Shown here: positions 1 to 12,360 of the stretch, one piece after another
Numbering within the stretch: position 1 is the stretch's first letter
Layout of the letters: each line of letters opens with the position of its first letter
Origin: Epiperipatus broadwayi
Lineage: Eukaryota > Onychophora > Udeonychophora > Euonychophora > Peripatidae
Length of the DNA stretch: 64,000 nucleotides
NCBI GenBank assembly: GCA_028023455.1
Contig: JAQFVV010013299.1
Span: forward strand, 62,001 to 126,000
Direction: 5' to 3'
Notes under the pieces: model-generated
Told to the model about the DNA's origin: nothing
Seen by the model: the letters and a program-made list of their open reading frames with translations, nothing else
The model's database searches: none
Translations under genes and position numbers: made by a program

Positions 1-2685
1 AGAACAAATTGTAATATTTGTAATATGGGAAACCTAAATCTAAGAGACAGTGGCTAGAAAGCTAATGTAGAAACAAAAAGATAATACAATGAAAATGTAG
101 ATTGATTTAATGTATAGTAGATAAAATAGTTTGAATTTAAATCAAACCAGATAAATGAGATGGCAATAATTAATGAAAGTCAGTATATTGAAAAGATAGT
201 TTAAATGTCTTACACTATGAAATTAGCATTAATGATAAATAAAAAAATAACTTGCAGTATAGAATATATGAGTTGTGAAATAATTAGCTATACATTTTAC
301 TTGTCAAGAATTATCATAATACTTTGATTAAAAAAGAATACATGGGTTCACTTATGATACTGATCTAATTGGTAATAGTGAAGCATAAAGTATCACAGAA
401 AACATCCATAATATATGGGACATATCCTCTACCTAAGAAAAGATAAATATTATTAAATGAACATCTAGATTCAATTAGATAAAACTCAAACTCCATGTTA
501 TAAGTATAATTGGTGGATATATTAACCATCATACTATGAGAACATTGATTGGTTAACTAGAATTTTACTTTGTAGAATTGTAATGAAATATTATGCTCAA
601 TCTATGTTGTATAAAGATTAGATTTATTTTACATCAAGTGAGTTATTTCAATTTGAATTTCAGATTTTCATTTTAAAAACTGTACCATGATTCAACCAAG
701 ACAGCACAGATGAAGGTAATATTTAGATTTAATTAAATGAAGTTTATTATCAATATCTAAAGAAGCAATTTTAAAAAATAAAAATGGCAGCTAACACTAT
801 GTCTGTGTGTGTGAAAAAATATAAACAACTATCAGAAAAGAATACATATGATAGAAAGTAGTGGTCTTATAGTTTGTCATATGTATAAGTAACCTATCTG
901 AAAGTACACAACTTCATAGTTACAATACTGTAATGATAAAATCAATAATATAATTGAACAAGCTTTGTTTGGAGACTGTATAGTAAAAAATTGTAACCAA
1001 AAGTGATATCATTATACAGCTTATAGAGCATTTTGCAGTACTATTAGTAATGTCCATGACTTTAAAATGGGGAAAATATAAATATATATATAAACTAATA
1101 AAAGAATTTAACAAGTGATTAATGATACTGATGTTTTATTTGCTCCATAAAGAAAAATGAATGCATACACTATACATGATGATATTTCAATGATATATTA
1201 AATAAAATTTCAGTTTTACATAATATGATGAAGTGTTTTAAACATGTTATTTTAATTTTTAAACATATACATTAATTGACAGAAATTTTAAAAAATCTCA
1301 CATACTGTTTGTTATATTTTCTCAAAAATATTTCTTATTAGCTTGATCTTCACTAGAAGTTGTAAAAATAGTGTTTCATTCCATCTAATTTTCATTGTAG
1401 AGTTGTAGACTTTGACTTAAGATTTTGAATTAAGCAGTTGGGTTGGATTAGTTCTTAGTAATTTAAGTTTATGTTTTGATTGTTATTATGATTTGATGTG
1501 GAAGATTCAAAAGTTTTATCTACATAAGTGAATCAGTCACAGAGCTGCTTTCAGTGTTAGTTCAGTGTCTTTTGGATCAATCATAAGAAATTCAAAAAAA
1601 AGAAAAGAAATATTCCTCTTTTGATTTATAGTATGTAAATGGATGACATGGAAAAATTAGTTAATGAATAGTTAGAGAAATTAGTTAAGATATTTATGGA
1701 AATATTTGAAACTAGTTAGTTATCCATAAAAAATTGTCTATATTATAACTACTATAGATAAATGTATTATCCATAAAATTGTTCTATTTTGTTAAAATTA
1801 TTGTGTGAAAATAAAGTATGAAACCCTATCTATATAATATAAAAATATATATTTTATTTGAAAAATTTCAGAATATCCTAAAAATATATTGATATGGGCA
1901 AATTATAAAATTTTGTCACTTGTATATTTTTTTACTTTGTGGAAGTAAGGGTGGTGTCTTGCACATCTTGTACAATTGAGCATGTAAAACAGTTCAAAAT
2001 GATAGACTTTGTTAAAAATGTATTTTATAATGAGCTTGAAAATGATTTTTGTAGTGGAAGTAGATTATCTATTTTTAATATAAAAATTACCTTAGTCATT
2101 TTAAAAAGAATCTATACTGATTGTTTTTATTGAAAGGATACTTCTACGTGATTGTTGGATTCAAGAACTAACAATTCATAGATTTCAAGTCACTTTGTCA
2201 TTTCCATTGATAAAGGGTTTTGTGGACTCCTCATTAACAAATCATATTATTATTTCATTATTGAGATAATAGGACCTAATAGAAAACTAGATTAAACAAA
2301 ATGTTGAAGTATTTTAAAAAGGAAAGTGTCACAAGATATCAAATAAATGGATTAAAAAACTCATCCATATAATGTATGTTGATATATTCATAAATTATCT
2401 GGTATAATCATCATAAACTTCACTTTTACATTTTTGTTCTTTGTGTTTCATCTTTTGGAGTGAGAATATCAAATAAATGTGAGAATATCAAATAAATGTG
2501 TAAAATCAGCTTGTAAAAAATAATACCATAGCTAAAAAAATGGAGATTATTTTAGAAATCAGTTATGTCTATCTTTTATCATCATAATTCATAATTCAGA
2601 TAATATTTATTATATAGTATTCATTTCATAATGAACTTATTATGAGATGCTTAAACACTATGACATATATATATATATATTATAA
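1..2685. other. AT-rich non-coding stretch
   Basis: I see no gene here. Open frames are short, low-complexity and lack a recognisable domain. The only structure worth noting is a perfect 19-bp tandem duplication at 2462-2499 (unit GAGAATATCAAATAAATGT) and a (TA)n tract at about 2665-2682 that forms the left border of the next element. Confidence 0.6.
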
Positions 2686-4432
2686 TGAACCGCTTTGCCC
2701 GCTGAAGGGTCGTATTAGTAAATTCATAAAAAGGGCTATGGTTAACTTGAGATTTAACCTTATATATATATTTTGCCCTATCTGCATGATCCCCGGGCAT
2801 ATTTATGGATAGCGTGTTCGCTTCCAAGCGCCAAACCTATTTGCGATGAACAAATAAGAATTACACCGCGGGAGTCTATAGATGCAGAATATACCCCGAC
2901 AGCGACTCGATAGATATTTACTATCGCTTTACCTTTCCCTGTAATTTAAGGGGGGGGGGTGTTAACTAGCCTAGCTCATCTCAGGGGTGGTGGTCATTAG
3001 ACCGTGGACGGGAACTATGGATTCCGACACTACTTTCTTTTAACTGAAGGTGGATGGATATACATCGCCAAATTCCTGTCTATCTAAAGAAATAAACGAT
3101 TATAGAAATCCAATCTTATCGAATATATTTTCTCTGCGCAAAAGGGGAATTCCCGTTTAATTTCAGATGAGTGTGCTCGCTACCCTACCCTAAATTCCTC
3201 CGTACCGGTTGTTCAAGGTAAAGTATACGTTTTATATTAATTACGAAATCTTTAGCTCTATAACTATGCCTCTTATTAAAATAATATAAATAAAAAGTAA
3301 AAAAAAAAGAAAATATTCACAGATATTCATAACATTAAAACAATTTATTATAAAATAAGAAGGTTAGGATTTATTTAATTGACCCGCCATTATTTATAAC
3401 TCGTGCTTCATAGAATGTCAAGCATACACACACATACGTACAGATTAAGCATTTTATTCTTTGGATCTTTATAGGCACCACAACATATTATTAATGTTCT
3501 TTTATTAAATTGCTTCCCTGGACTTTGTAGTTTGAAAGTTTTATTGAAACATGTTTTGAATATAGAGAATTTAATTTATTTCAAAGTTCCGATGGATGAC
3601 GCAATCCGTTTAAGACTCGGATTGTGTTTTAATAGCAAATCAATAAGCAAATAATATAGTTCACGTTACCTTAACATTCCTGGGAATTTAGGCATTTCAA
3701 AGGCATATGTTTTACGATGTCACTGGCTTTAAAACTGGACGATCTCATAGTTAGTTTTCCCCGTAGCTATCATTGTTCCTTGCCGTCGATGACCAGAATT
3801 CGGTGTTCTTTAACTATCTTCTTTGCAGCACCTTCGGGATCGTAGGGCAGGCCTTCATCGCCTGTCAAGTGAAGGGTTTTTACCCCACTCGATGCATGAT
3901 ACGTTTTCTTTTGTTCTCTTTAGCTCTCTGGACCCGTGGAAGAAGAAGGATATCCCCTGGCTGTTTCCTTTTATATCCCCACTCTTCTCGTCCTTTCACG
4001 TCCCTTTCCGTGATTCCATCCTTCGAAATTCCCCGGTTGCGTCACCCAACCAGACTATGACTACGTCATCACGGTCGCCATTGTATTAAAACCTGCGTTT
4101 GTATCTTAGAAAGATCTCATTTTGCTTTAACTGGCCATCTACTTGAAATATATCAATCATGCACATATATATACTCGCATGCCACAAACACTCCAATAAA
4201 GCACGAGTTTTACGAAGTTTTCCCCCCTTTTAAAATTAAACAAATAACAACTAGCTACAAATAAATATACGAATAACATACTGTTAATATTGAATTATTC
4301 CCACCACCATTTAATATTAGTATTTACAATTATTAATAACTTTATTAGTTAATAGTGTTAGTAATATCTATATCCATTTATCTTGTAACTTTTGGCGGAC
4401 CATTGGCTCTCCTCAGTCCGCACCTTGTTACA
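2686..4432 (+). mobile_element. candidate solo LTR (1.75 kb)
   Basis: A sharply bounded island with much higher G+C and CpG than its flanks begins TGAACCGC and ends CTTGTTACA, the TG...CA form of retroviral-type LTRs. It is embedded in a (TA)n tract on both sides. Near its 3' end a TATA-like run (about 4164-4173) is followed by AATAAA at 4195-4200, which suits a U3-R-U5 order read on the plus strand. A CRE-like ACGTCA occurs near 4062. Flanks are ATAA on the left and ATAT on the right, so a 4-bp target duplication would carry one mismatch. The short open frames inside (3.77-4.09 kb) have no recognisable domain and I do not treat them as genes. It could instead be another kind of insertion, because only one copy is visible. 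Confidence 0.5.
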
Positions 4433-5046
4433 ATATATATATATATATATAATTCATAATAGATATCATAAAAATAATCTAACAAATGATATTATGAATG
4501 CCAAGTTAAAAGAAGAAAGAAAAAAGAGTATACCTATAATGATTAAGTCATAATTAAAGAAATAAAACCTTGTTTTAAACTGGAAACTTGAATAATATTA
4601 TTGCAGATACCATCTTACTTATACTCTTGATGTTTACAAATACAATTGCATATGAACATAATAAATTAGTGAACAATAGATGATTACCTAAAAAATATTT
4701 TATGATAAACTTGAACATGGTTTCTGTAAGAGAGGTAGATTATTTTTATGCTATAAAATTGTTTCAAAGACAATCTAAAGAAGTGTAATATTGATGTCTT
4801 TTATTTCAAAGATATAGCCAATATAGAATATAATAGACTGATCAATTTTCTGGAGGGAAAGAGAAAAGATAGCATAGCAAAATATCAAACAGAACATGTA
4901 GACATATTACTGGTTCATGGATTGGTGTGTATAATCATTGCAAAATTCATTTTAATTATTAATATTATTATTCATTTAATCCAATTTTTGTTGAAGTAGG
5001 AATGATTACACACCTTAGTAAGATGACTGCTGCTGACATGTTTTTA
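4433..5046. other. AT-rich non-coding stretch
   Basis: The stretch opens with the (TA)n tract that borders the preceding element. The remainder is AT-rich sequence in which I see no gene or repeat. Confidence 0.6.
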
Positions 5047-5551
5047 TATAAAAAATCATATTTCAAAATATAGTGCTTTAAGGTCTGGCCATCCCTCATA
5101 TATGTATGTAAATGAATTATGTCCTATACATGAGGGGGTCAGATTGTCTTGTGGTCAACATAGGATGGGAATGTTGGCACTAAAACGGGTTTTGAGCATT
5201 CCATCATCAGATTTTCAATAAAATGGATGGCTGAAGAGTTGTGAGATGGAGTGATTTGAAGCCTGCCCATTAAAGTATGAAGATTGGCTATCTTAATATA
5301 AGCTGAGCTTTGATTGTATATATGTGTGGAGATGATAATCTGAACCAACTGACAAGTGCTAGTTTAACATGAAATATGTATTGGTGATTATTTATCTTTT
5401 CAACATGTGTGATATCAAATATATCAGTGGTATGAGATAGCATGGATGGTTGAGGGTCATGTGAAAGTCTGAGTTCAAACCTCCTATATATTACATGTAG
5501 AAGTGCAGGTATGAAAAAAGCCTGTAGTGTAGAAAAAAATTCATATTTCAA
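5047..5551 (+). repeat. satellite-like repeat, one period
   Basis: This block is clearly similar, at about 80% by eye, to 48035-48635. The order of its two halves is circularly permuted between the loci. Here the half beginning AAGGTCTGGCCATCCCTC comes first and the half beginning ATTGGTGATTATTTATC second; at 48 kb the second half occurs on both sides of the first. The short sequence TCATATTTCAAA occurs at both ends here (about 5058 and 5538). Both facts fit a tandem family with a period near 480-490 bp. Minus-strand open frames in the block are by-products with no recognisable domain. Confidence 0.7.
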
Positions 5552-6248
5552 AGAACATAATTGTTTTACTTTTGTTTTTTACTTTTATATATTGCTGTAG
5601 CATTATTTCTTTACTTCACTATCTCTTGCTCAGAAAGTTCACTGTGACCAAACATCCACAGTTTAGAATCAATCTAGAAATATTTAACTACCATTATCCA
5701 TCAAGATAATTTTTTTTTTTGGAATGAGTAAATATTCTCTTCAGATCTATTTTTATGGATGATTTTTGGGTTAAAGTCTTTTAAACACTTCTGGCATTAA
5801 AATGGTTTAATCATATATTTACAATATTTTGAAAATTATATATACATATGTATTACACACACACATATATATATATATATTTACAATATTTTGAAAATTA
5901 TTTATACTTCTATACTAATAATGTATAAGTACTCATGAAACGACACTGATGTTCAGAATTAAAAGAATTGATAAACTTATTAATAGTTATGAATTAAATA
6001 CAAGCAAAACAAGCATTATAAAAAATCATATTTAAAATAATATCAGGGATGATGAGATATTTTAGATATTTCTAAAATTAGATGTGGAGAAAAAAAAAAC
6101 TACAGTGGTCAACATTACCAAAGTAATAATACCTTATAAAAACATATCACCTTTCCAATAAGTTAAAAAATTGTTTGAATTTGTCATAGCTAAATAGTAG
6201 GTAAATTTATAAATACATAAATAGATGAAATATGCACACAAATATAAC
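5552..6248. other. AT-rich non-coding stretch
   Basis: No gene is visible. It holds an (AC)n/(TA)n microsatellite around 5852-5881. The sequence TTACAATATTTTGAAAATTA occurs on both sides of that tract (about 5819 and 5880), a small local duplication. Confidence 0.6.
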
Positions 6249-6962
6249 TTACTTTTTCATCTTTTTTATCCTGTAAGTTTGAAAAATTATTGATAATTAC
6301 CAGAAGACAACAAATCTCTATTCTGAGCTTTCCTATCCAAAATTCCTAGACTAGTTTCAAATTTATGGCTTTCATCAGCAAGGAGCTTTAGATTTTAAAA
6401 CAAACCAATGGACCTTCAGGATCTAATGCACACTCCTTTAGCTCCTATTATTTACCTCTATCAAACTATTAGCTTAAACCATAAAACATATAAATGTTTT
6501 CATTCTAAGCCAACTTACTTAGTTCTATATATTATGGAGCTCTTATTAATAACTAAAGCCACCTTTATCCTGTAGCCAGGATTTGATATACACCAATAAA
6601 ATATCACGTAATTAATCACATGACTTCAGCTTGAATATTGCTGCTTCACTAACATACTTTTTCATCCTAATTATAATAGGAGCTGGAAAGAAGATGCATT
6701 AGATCCTAAAGATACTGTTCCAATATCCAAAGCTCCTCATTGATAAAAGCCATAAGTTTGAATCTAGTTCATGGATGTTGAATAGGAAAGCACAGGTTAG
6801 GGATTTATTAAGCATTATCATCTGGTAACTATCAATGATTTCTAAAGCTTTTAGCAAGTGGCACAAAGAAGATGAAAAGTATATTTTACTAAAATAGCAA
6901 TTTGTAAGCTGAAGTCACGTGATGGCTCATGTGATATTTTACTAATGTGCATAAATATAATG
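6249..6962. mobile_element. nested inverted-repeat MITE cluster
   Basis: Two levels of inverted symmetry are visible. First, 6249-6450 is an imperfect reverse complement of 6674-6885 (shared words include GCATTAGATCCT and GATAGGAAAGC in the reversed sense). Second, the right arm is itself flanked by inverted copies of an approximately 85-bp segment, 6580-6668 and 6880-6962, which share AAAATATCAC and TGACTTCAGCTT. The simplest reading is one MITE of about 380 bp with long terminal inverted repeats (6580-6962) beside a truncated inverted second copy. No transposase is encoded. I could not define a clean target-site duplication, so the superfamily is open. Confidence 0.6.
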
Positions 6963-8979
6963 ATGAGAAACAAATAATTAAAAATTAAATTAGTGCCATG
7001 AATAGAACCATCAGTAAGTGTACATATGTATTTGCTTTATTCAATTATCATTTTAATTAGGTGGTAGATGTGTGGATTAAAAGATGTATAGACCATAAGA
7101 TAAAGCAATAAACAGTTTGTTAAAAACACGAATAACTAGAAAAATGGAGCAACCCATTCTTTTATAATTAAAATTATTTTGTAACTATATTGCAAACGTG
7201 ACTTCATTAACTGAATTGTGCTGAAATTAAAAACCTATCGTACAATTATTTTCTCATTTATTGAATTTTATTGCAGACTAAATCGCTGAATTTGTAATCA
7301 ATATATTATTGTAACTAGATAATTATTTTTGGGTAGTTATGAGAACTAAATCAGCACGGATAATCGCTTCAAGTTGACTTTTATATAGCAATTTTAAAAA
7401 CAGTTAAATTGTCAAACTATCAAAATTGTAAATTATATATAATCTGAGAAAGAAATGTTTGTAAACAGAAAATTATTCAAATTAATCAGTAATCTTAAGT
7501 CGCTGTAAATTAAACAAAATAACTTTAATTTAAAAATAATTGTCAAAATAGTGAAATTATAAATTATATGTAAAGATTAATCGAAAGTGTTTTTTAATAT
7601 GCAAGGATTAATCGAAAATGTGTTTTTTTTCTTTTTTATACCAAATAGATTTCATTAAATTCAATCGGATGTGGAAGCCATCTTAGTTAATTAAAACTTT
7701 GAATTTCCATTTAAAAGGTTATAGATTCAAATTCCTGACTTTAATAGCTGTTACAAATAATGTCTATTAGGTAATATTAAATCAGTAGCCAGAAATTTAG
7801 ACTTTTTTTTAAACTTTTAACCCTAAGCGAGGAGTTCCATAGCCAACAATCCTATCAAATATACACACAAACTTTGTCATTTGTGTGCATTTGTTCTGAA
7901 TTACCCTAAAACTAGAACAAGTAAATTATAGATGAAAGTTCAACTCACTAGAATACTTTTAAATTTATATATATATTTAAAATCTGTAATATATATATGT
8001 TTATGCGCGTAATCGTTTAAATGAAAATTATTGTGGCATTTTAATAAAATACCTATCAAAAATTATTTTCTCTAGATAATAATAATTTTTGTAAAAAAGT
8101 TAATTTTATCGAAAGATATATCCAAAGGTATGTAATTTTCAGTATTATCCTCAGGTTGTTCAAAATTATAAATGAATGAAAGGATAAAACTAATATTTTT
8201 GCCTTTTTTGCAATTAAACACACAAGCATACATTATTTCTGTATGCGTGTATATTTAAGCATTGAAAAAAATCAATGATTTACAATAAGAAATGTTTTTC
8301 TCATCTTTTATAATTTTATTTTTGAAGAATGTATTGATTTTTAAAATTATATAGCTTCTTGAACTTCTATTGCTTGTTTTTAAAAGTAAGAATATTCTAT
8401 TCATTTTATATATACACACACTTTTTAAAAAGATAAAAAAAAGTCAATGTTATTTTGAATTTGAAAATAACGTTCTACTTCTAAAGAAAACAAAACTTTT
8501 TACTTGAAACGGCACAAATATATTTATTTTCAACTTTAACAATGGTGAAGAAAGTAAATTGTTCAAGAATTTTTTTTTTTAGAATTAGAAAAGAAATCCA
8601 ACGTAATTACTATCAGAAAACAGTATGGCTATCTTAAAACTTCACCCATTTTGATTTCTAAATTTTAAGTCATAAAAATAATTTTTAATTTTTTTTTATC
8701 ATGAGATATAATAATTTGCTAAACAAGTACAGAATTATTCAGTGTTTTATGAGAATAATTAGGTTGTGAAATTTAGACATCTGCAAATTATGTGCTCAAG
8801 TTTTCATTTTGTTCTGAAATTTTTTTAAATCATATTATATATAGTAAACACAGATATATTTTTATTAAAATAATTGATTATTCATCATATAGAAAATTGG
8901 AAAGTAATAAATATTTTAAATTCCATAACATTCTTTTAAAAAAAATTATCAGAAGAATTGAAAAACTTAAATTATATAA
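6963..8979. other. AT-rich non-coding stretch
   Basis: No gene or recognisable element is visible. The sequence is dominated by poly-A/poly-T runs and short TA tracts. The open frame at 8792-8986 is low-complexity Ile/Lys/Tyr-rich and reads into the adjoining MITE, so it is a by-product. Confidence 0.6.
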
Positions 8980-9748
8980 CTCTTAAACCGCTAATTATAT
9001 TATTGGTTGTATGAGGTAAAAATCAAATCTTTTAATTGGCCAACTCACAAACTGAAGACAAAGTCTATTGTTAAAACATATTCGCCTATAATATTAAATT
9101 CAACTCAGATACGTTTATAAAAAGTATATTACTAATTTTTCAGGTTATGAAAGAGAACGAAAGTTCTTTCAAAAATAAATGCTATTTATTTATTATAAAA
9201 TATATTCAATTTCGGCAAATATAAAGCGAATGTCTAAACAAAAAAGTGCTGACGCAAATGCTTTTTTTCAATTTTACGATATGGAAAAGTAAAGATTTCT
9301 TTTTGCTAAATCTTAAATATTTTTACTAAAGTCTTCAATATTTTTTGAAAATAATTTTGTTTTTTTAGTATTCTCTCTGAAAATCATTTGTAATTACTCA
9401 ATATATACTTAATATTCTTTAAAATTATATTCGAAATGAAAATCTCAGTGTTTTTCTTTATTTTCTTTGATCAGGCGGTTTCTTTGTTCTTTCCAGCCAA
9501 TCAGAATGTCTTTTTCGGCTGAGAGCTGGCTGACAACCAATCACCGACAATGTTCTTTCTTTGTTTAGTTTTAAATGCGGTTTTTTTGATTTTTTACTTG
9601 TAAAATAATTTGGAAGAGGGCACCATCTTACAGAACTTTTAAAAACCTAATCAATAACTGTCAAACGAATATTCTAGCATAAGAACTAGCAGAGTTAGAG
9701 TGACGTCAGATGTCGACGAGATGCCTCGTAAGAGGCGGTTGAAGAAAA
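8980..9748 (-). mobile_element. piggyBac-type MITE, older copy
   Basis: This is an inverted, diverged full-length copy of the MITE at 55426-56172. The left end CTCTTAAACCGC matches the right-end inverted repeat CCCTTAAACCGC of the other copy with one change, and the body aligns along its whole length, for example GGCCAACTCACAAACTGAAG read in the opposite sense. The GTCGACGAG/CTCGT subterminal hairpin is retained near 9711-9730. The expected TTAA at the left edge is ATAA here and the right edge is eroded, so it is clearly older. No transposase frame is present. The right boundary is uncertain by about 10 bases. Confidence 0.75.
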
Positions 9749-11092
9749 TAACATATTATAGGCTATATTAAAATTATTTATTATATGTATATATTCTTGA
9801 AATGTGAGTTTTGAATTCTTTGAAATTTAACAGGGTTTCACGACATTTACATCAAATGTGAAAATAATACGTGTAAAGATTCTTGCAGTAGCAACTGATA
9901 ACTATCATTGATTTTGTGCTTAAAAAAATTTTAAACATATTTTATTAATAATATATAATATAATATATGCTTAAAATAATTTGCAACACAAAATGAATCA
10001 TACTGAAAAATTATGTAGAATATGTCTGAAACTTCATAGTAAAATACCAATTGAGATTTAAATTTTTTGCTGAATTTGGTAATTTTTTTCTGAAAATAAA
10101 AATCTTCCGAGAAAAACGTTTTTTTTCTTCAGATAGTTAATTTATAACTAAATATTAATTATTGATGATAGTTCAGCAAATAATTACAAAATTGTAATCA
10201 TGTTCTGACTATAAAAATATAATGATATTACTGTGCAATCCTTCATCTTTGGTGATTGAAATGTTATACATCTATGAATACAAATTGCATGATATATATA
10301 ATCTAGATGCAATCATATCAATAGTTCTTGAGAGAAGCCAATATCAAAAGCATAGTTAAATATAAATGCATTTTTGAGTTAAAATTATATATATACTCCA
10401 ATTTTGGAATAACCAAGTCTAAATACTTTATTAAATAATTCATAAACAAGATTACTATAACACCCACATTTTATTATATTATTGCTAAGCTATGTTATCA
10501 GATAAAAGATGAGCAAAAGGTGAACATTATTTGCAAAATTGGGCAATGTTTTTAAGTTAATTTAAATGATTCATTTAGGACTTGTTTGTTTCATGAATAG
10601 GTTTATATTCTTAGTAATACATATTTGATAAGCTATAAAATTATTTTTATTCTTATTAAAAATCATTATATTTATCAATGCTTTTAATATGAGCAAAACA
10701 TCAAAAATATTACTAAATATAAATGTATTTTTGAATTAAAATTATGAACATCCTTTGTTCTCATAATAAAAATCAGGAGAAAAAAAAATCAAAAAGCCAA
10801 AACCTCATAGAGGATAGTTATTTAAATGTAATATCAAATGTTATTCATTAATTATTCAACTTTGCTATAGATCTTTCTACAATAAATGGTTGTTGTTATT
10901 TTAGCATATATAGTGTAAGTAAAGAATTAAGTGATTTTTGTTATCACTTTAACATTCTAAATCAAGGAAAAAGATGCCTGCAGTTAGTAAAGAACAGTGA
11001 ATATTAAAATATATATTAACTGAACTGAAATTAAATATTTGTATTTTTATATTGGACTATTTCCATAATCTAATATGCATATTGAATGTCTT
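9749..11092. other. AT-rich non-coding stretch
   Basis: I see no gene, RNA or bounded repeat. The sequence is AT-rich with short TA runs. Confidence 0.55.
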
Positions 11093-11321
11093 TAAAAAAA
11101 TTTAACTTTATTTAAATATTTCAAATACATTCAACTGTTACTAATAGTACATCAGACAGGTTAGTATATGCACAATGTTTTGAGAGGTATTATTCTACCT
11201 TCTTCTTCAGATGTTACTGGCCTGACTAGTGACAATACTAGCATGGGATTCGAACCTGGGTCTTTATATTCTTGGTTATTGAATTTTAAGATAATACTCT
11301 AGCCAACTGAGCCATCCTGCC
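11093..11321 (-). mobile_element. tRNA-derived SINE
   Basis: On the minus strand the element starts GGCAGGATGGCTCAG. It carries an RNA polymerase III A box (TGGCTCAGTTGG, plus-strand positions 11303-11314) and a perfect B box (GGTTCGAATCC, 11246-11256). The A-to-B spacing is longer than in most tRNAs, and the end after the T arm does not pair with the start, so it is a SINE head rather than a tRNA gene. The body contains CTGAAGAAGAAGG followed by CAAAACATTGTG, resembling a motif pair common in animal SINE and LINE tails. The 3' end runs into an A/T-rich tail. The last approximately 45 bp recur at 45525-45577. Confidence 0.7.
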
Positions 11322-12360
11322 AAAGGCAACAGTCAGTAGAAATTTCATATATTTATCTACGAGGTTCCTCCTGATTTCTCCGCTTTTTTCTAAGAGCAAA
11401 GTTGATTAGTGGTTTCCATATAGTATGTATAGTCACACTAGGTTGACTTATGAGATTTTTTGCCATTGTCATGTGAGCAGTCCAATATAAAAATACAACT
11501 AGAACATCATCATCACAATCCTTCAGGAAAACACTAGGAATTATATATATATATATAAAACTGTTTAATTAGGTTGCCTTGGGTTCAAAATTTTAAGTAG
11601 TTTTGAATTTTAAGCTTTGGTTTCAAGATGCATAAGTACATTAACACAGATTTGAATCAGTATTCTTTAGAGTAAAAGCAAAAACCAAAAATCAGTATGA
11701 AATTCATGTTTTAAATGCAACTTTATCTGGTAATCACTGATTACTCAACATTAATATAAATGGTACTAGAGATCTGATTTTATTTTATATATATATATTG
11801 GTAATAATTTATTTTATTGTATTAAACACAGTTGCTCCTAAAACGTAATATATATAAAGAATGAAAATGAGAGATGATATCCATGTAAATAGAAAATAAT
11901 CTTAAACTTTTGATGTTACTACGAAATTATCAATTATTACTAATTGACAAGCCTTGATGCCAAAACAGTTCTTCCATTAAACGTATAATAATTCTTTTGT
12001 TTGAGTTTTGTTGAAGTAACACTCAAACTCAAATAAAAGGGCTATTATAAGATTTTTTTTTAATATCTCAAAAATGTAACAAATAATAGTTTTTTTAAAG
12101 TTATTTTGGAATAAATTATTCTCTATCCATCTCTTGAATAAAATTCATTAAATCGTAATGTCATCCATTAATATATATAGAAATATTTAAAGATTGTGAC
12201 AGTTAGTTATAGAAGCTATTGCTATTGATCTATAGCTAATTATCAGTCTAAATTCTTTTGTCTTTTATTTATAAAACAATCTAAATCATGCACTCTATCA
12301 TTAATCCAAAATTATATTAGCATCTATAATTTTATTAAAACTTTCTTTTAAAGCAGCCCT
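11322..12360. other. AT-rich non-coding stretch
   Basis: No gene is visible. It holds TA microsatellites near 11543-11558 and 11788-11800. The words ATTACT and TGTTTGAGTTTTGTTG with a nearby ACACTCAAACTCAAA form a weak local inverted repeat around 11997-12032. Confidence 0.5.

Noticed and set aside
2665-2682. (TA)n tracts (also 4433-4452, 48808-48821, 58497-58512) as functional sites
   Set aside because: They are simple microsatellites, common throughout; only their role as insertion sites is of note.
3773-4089. Two overlapping plus-strand open frames in the 2.7-4.4-kb island
   Set aside because: They exist because this island is less AT-rich. One starts at a non-ATG codon, neither shows a motif, and they overlap the regulatory part of a likely LTR.
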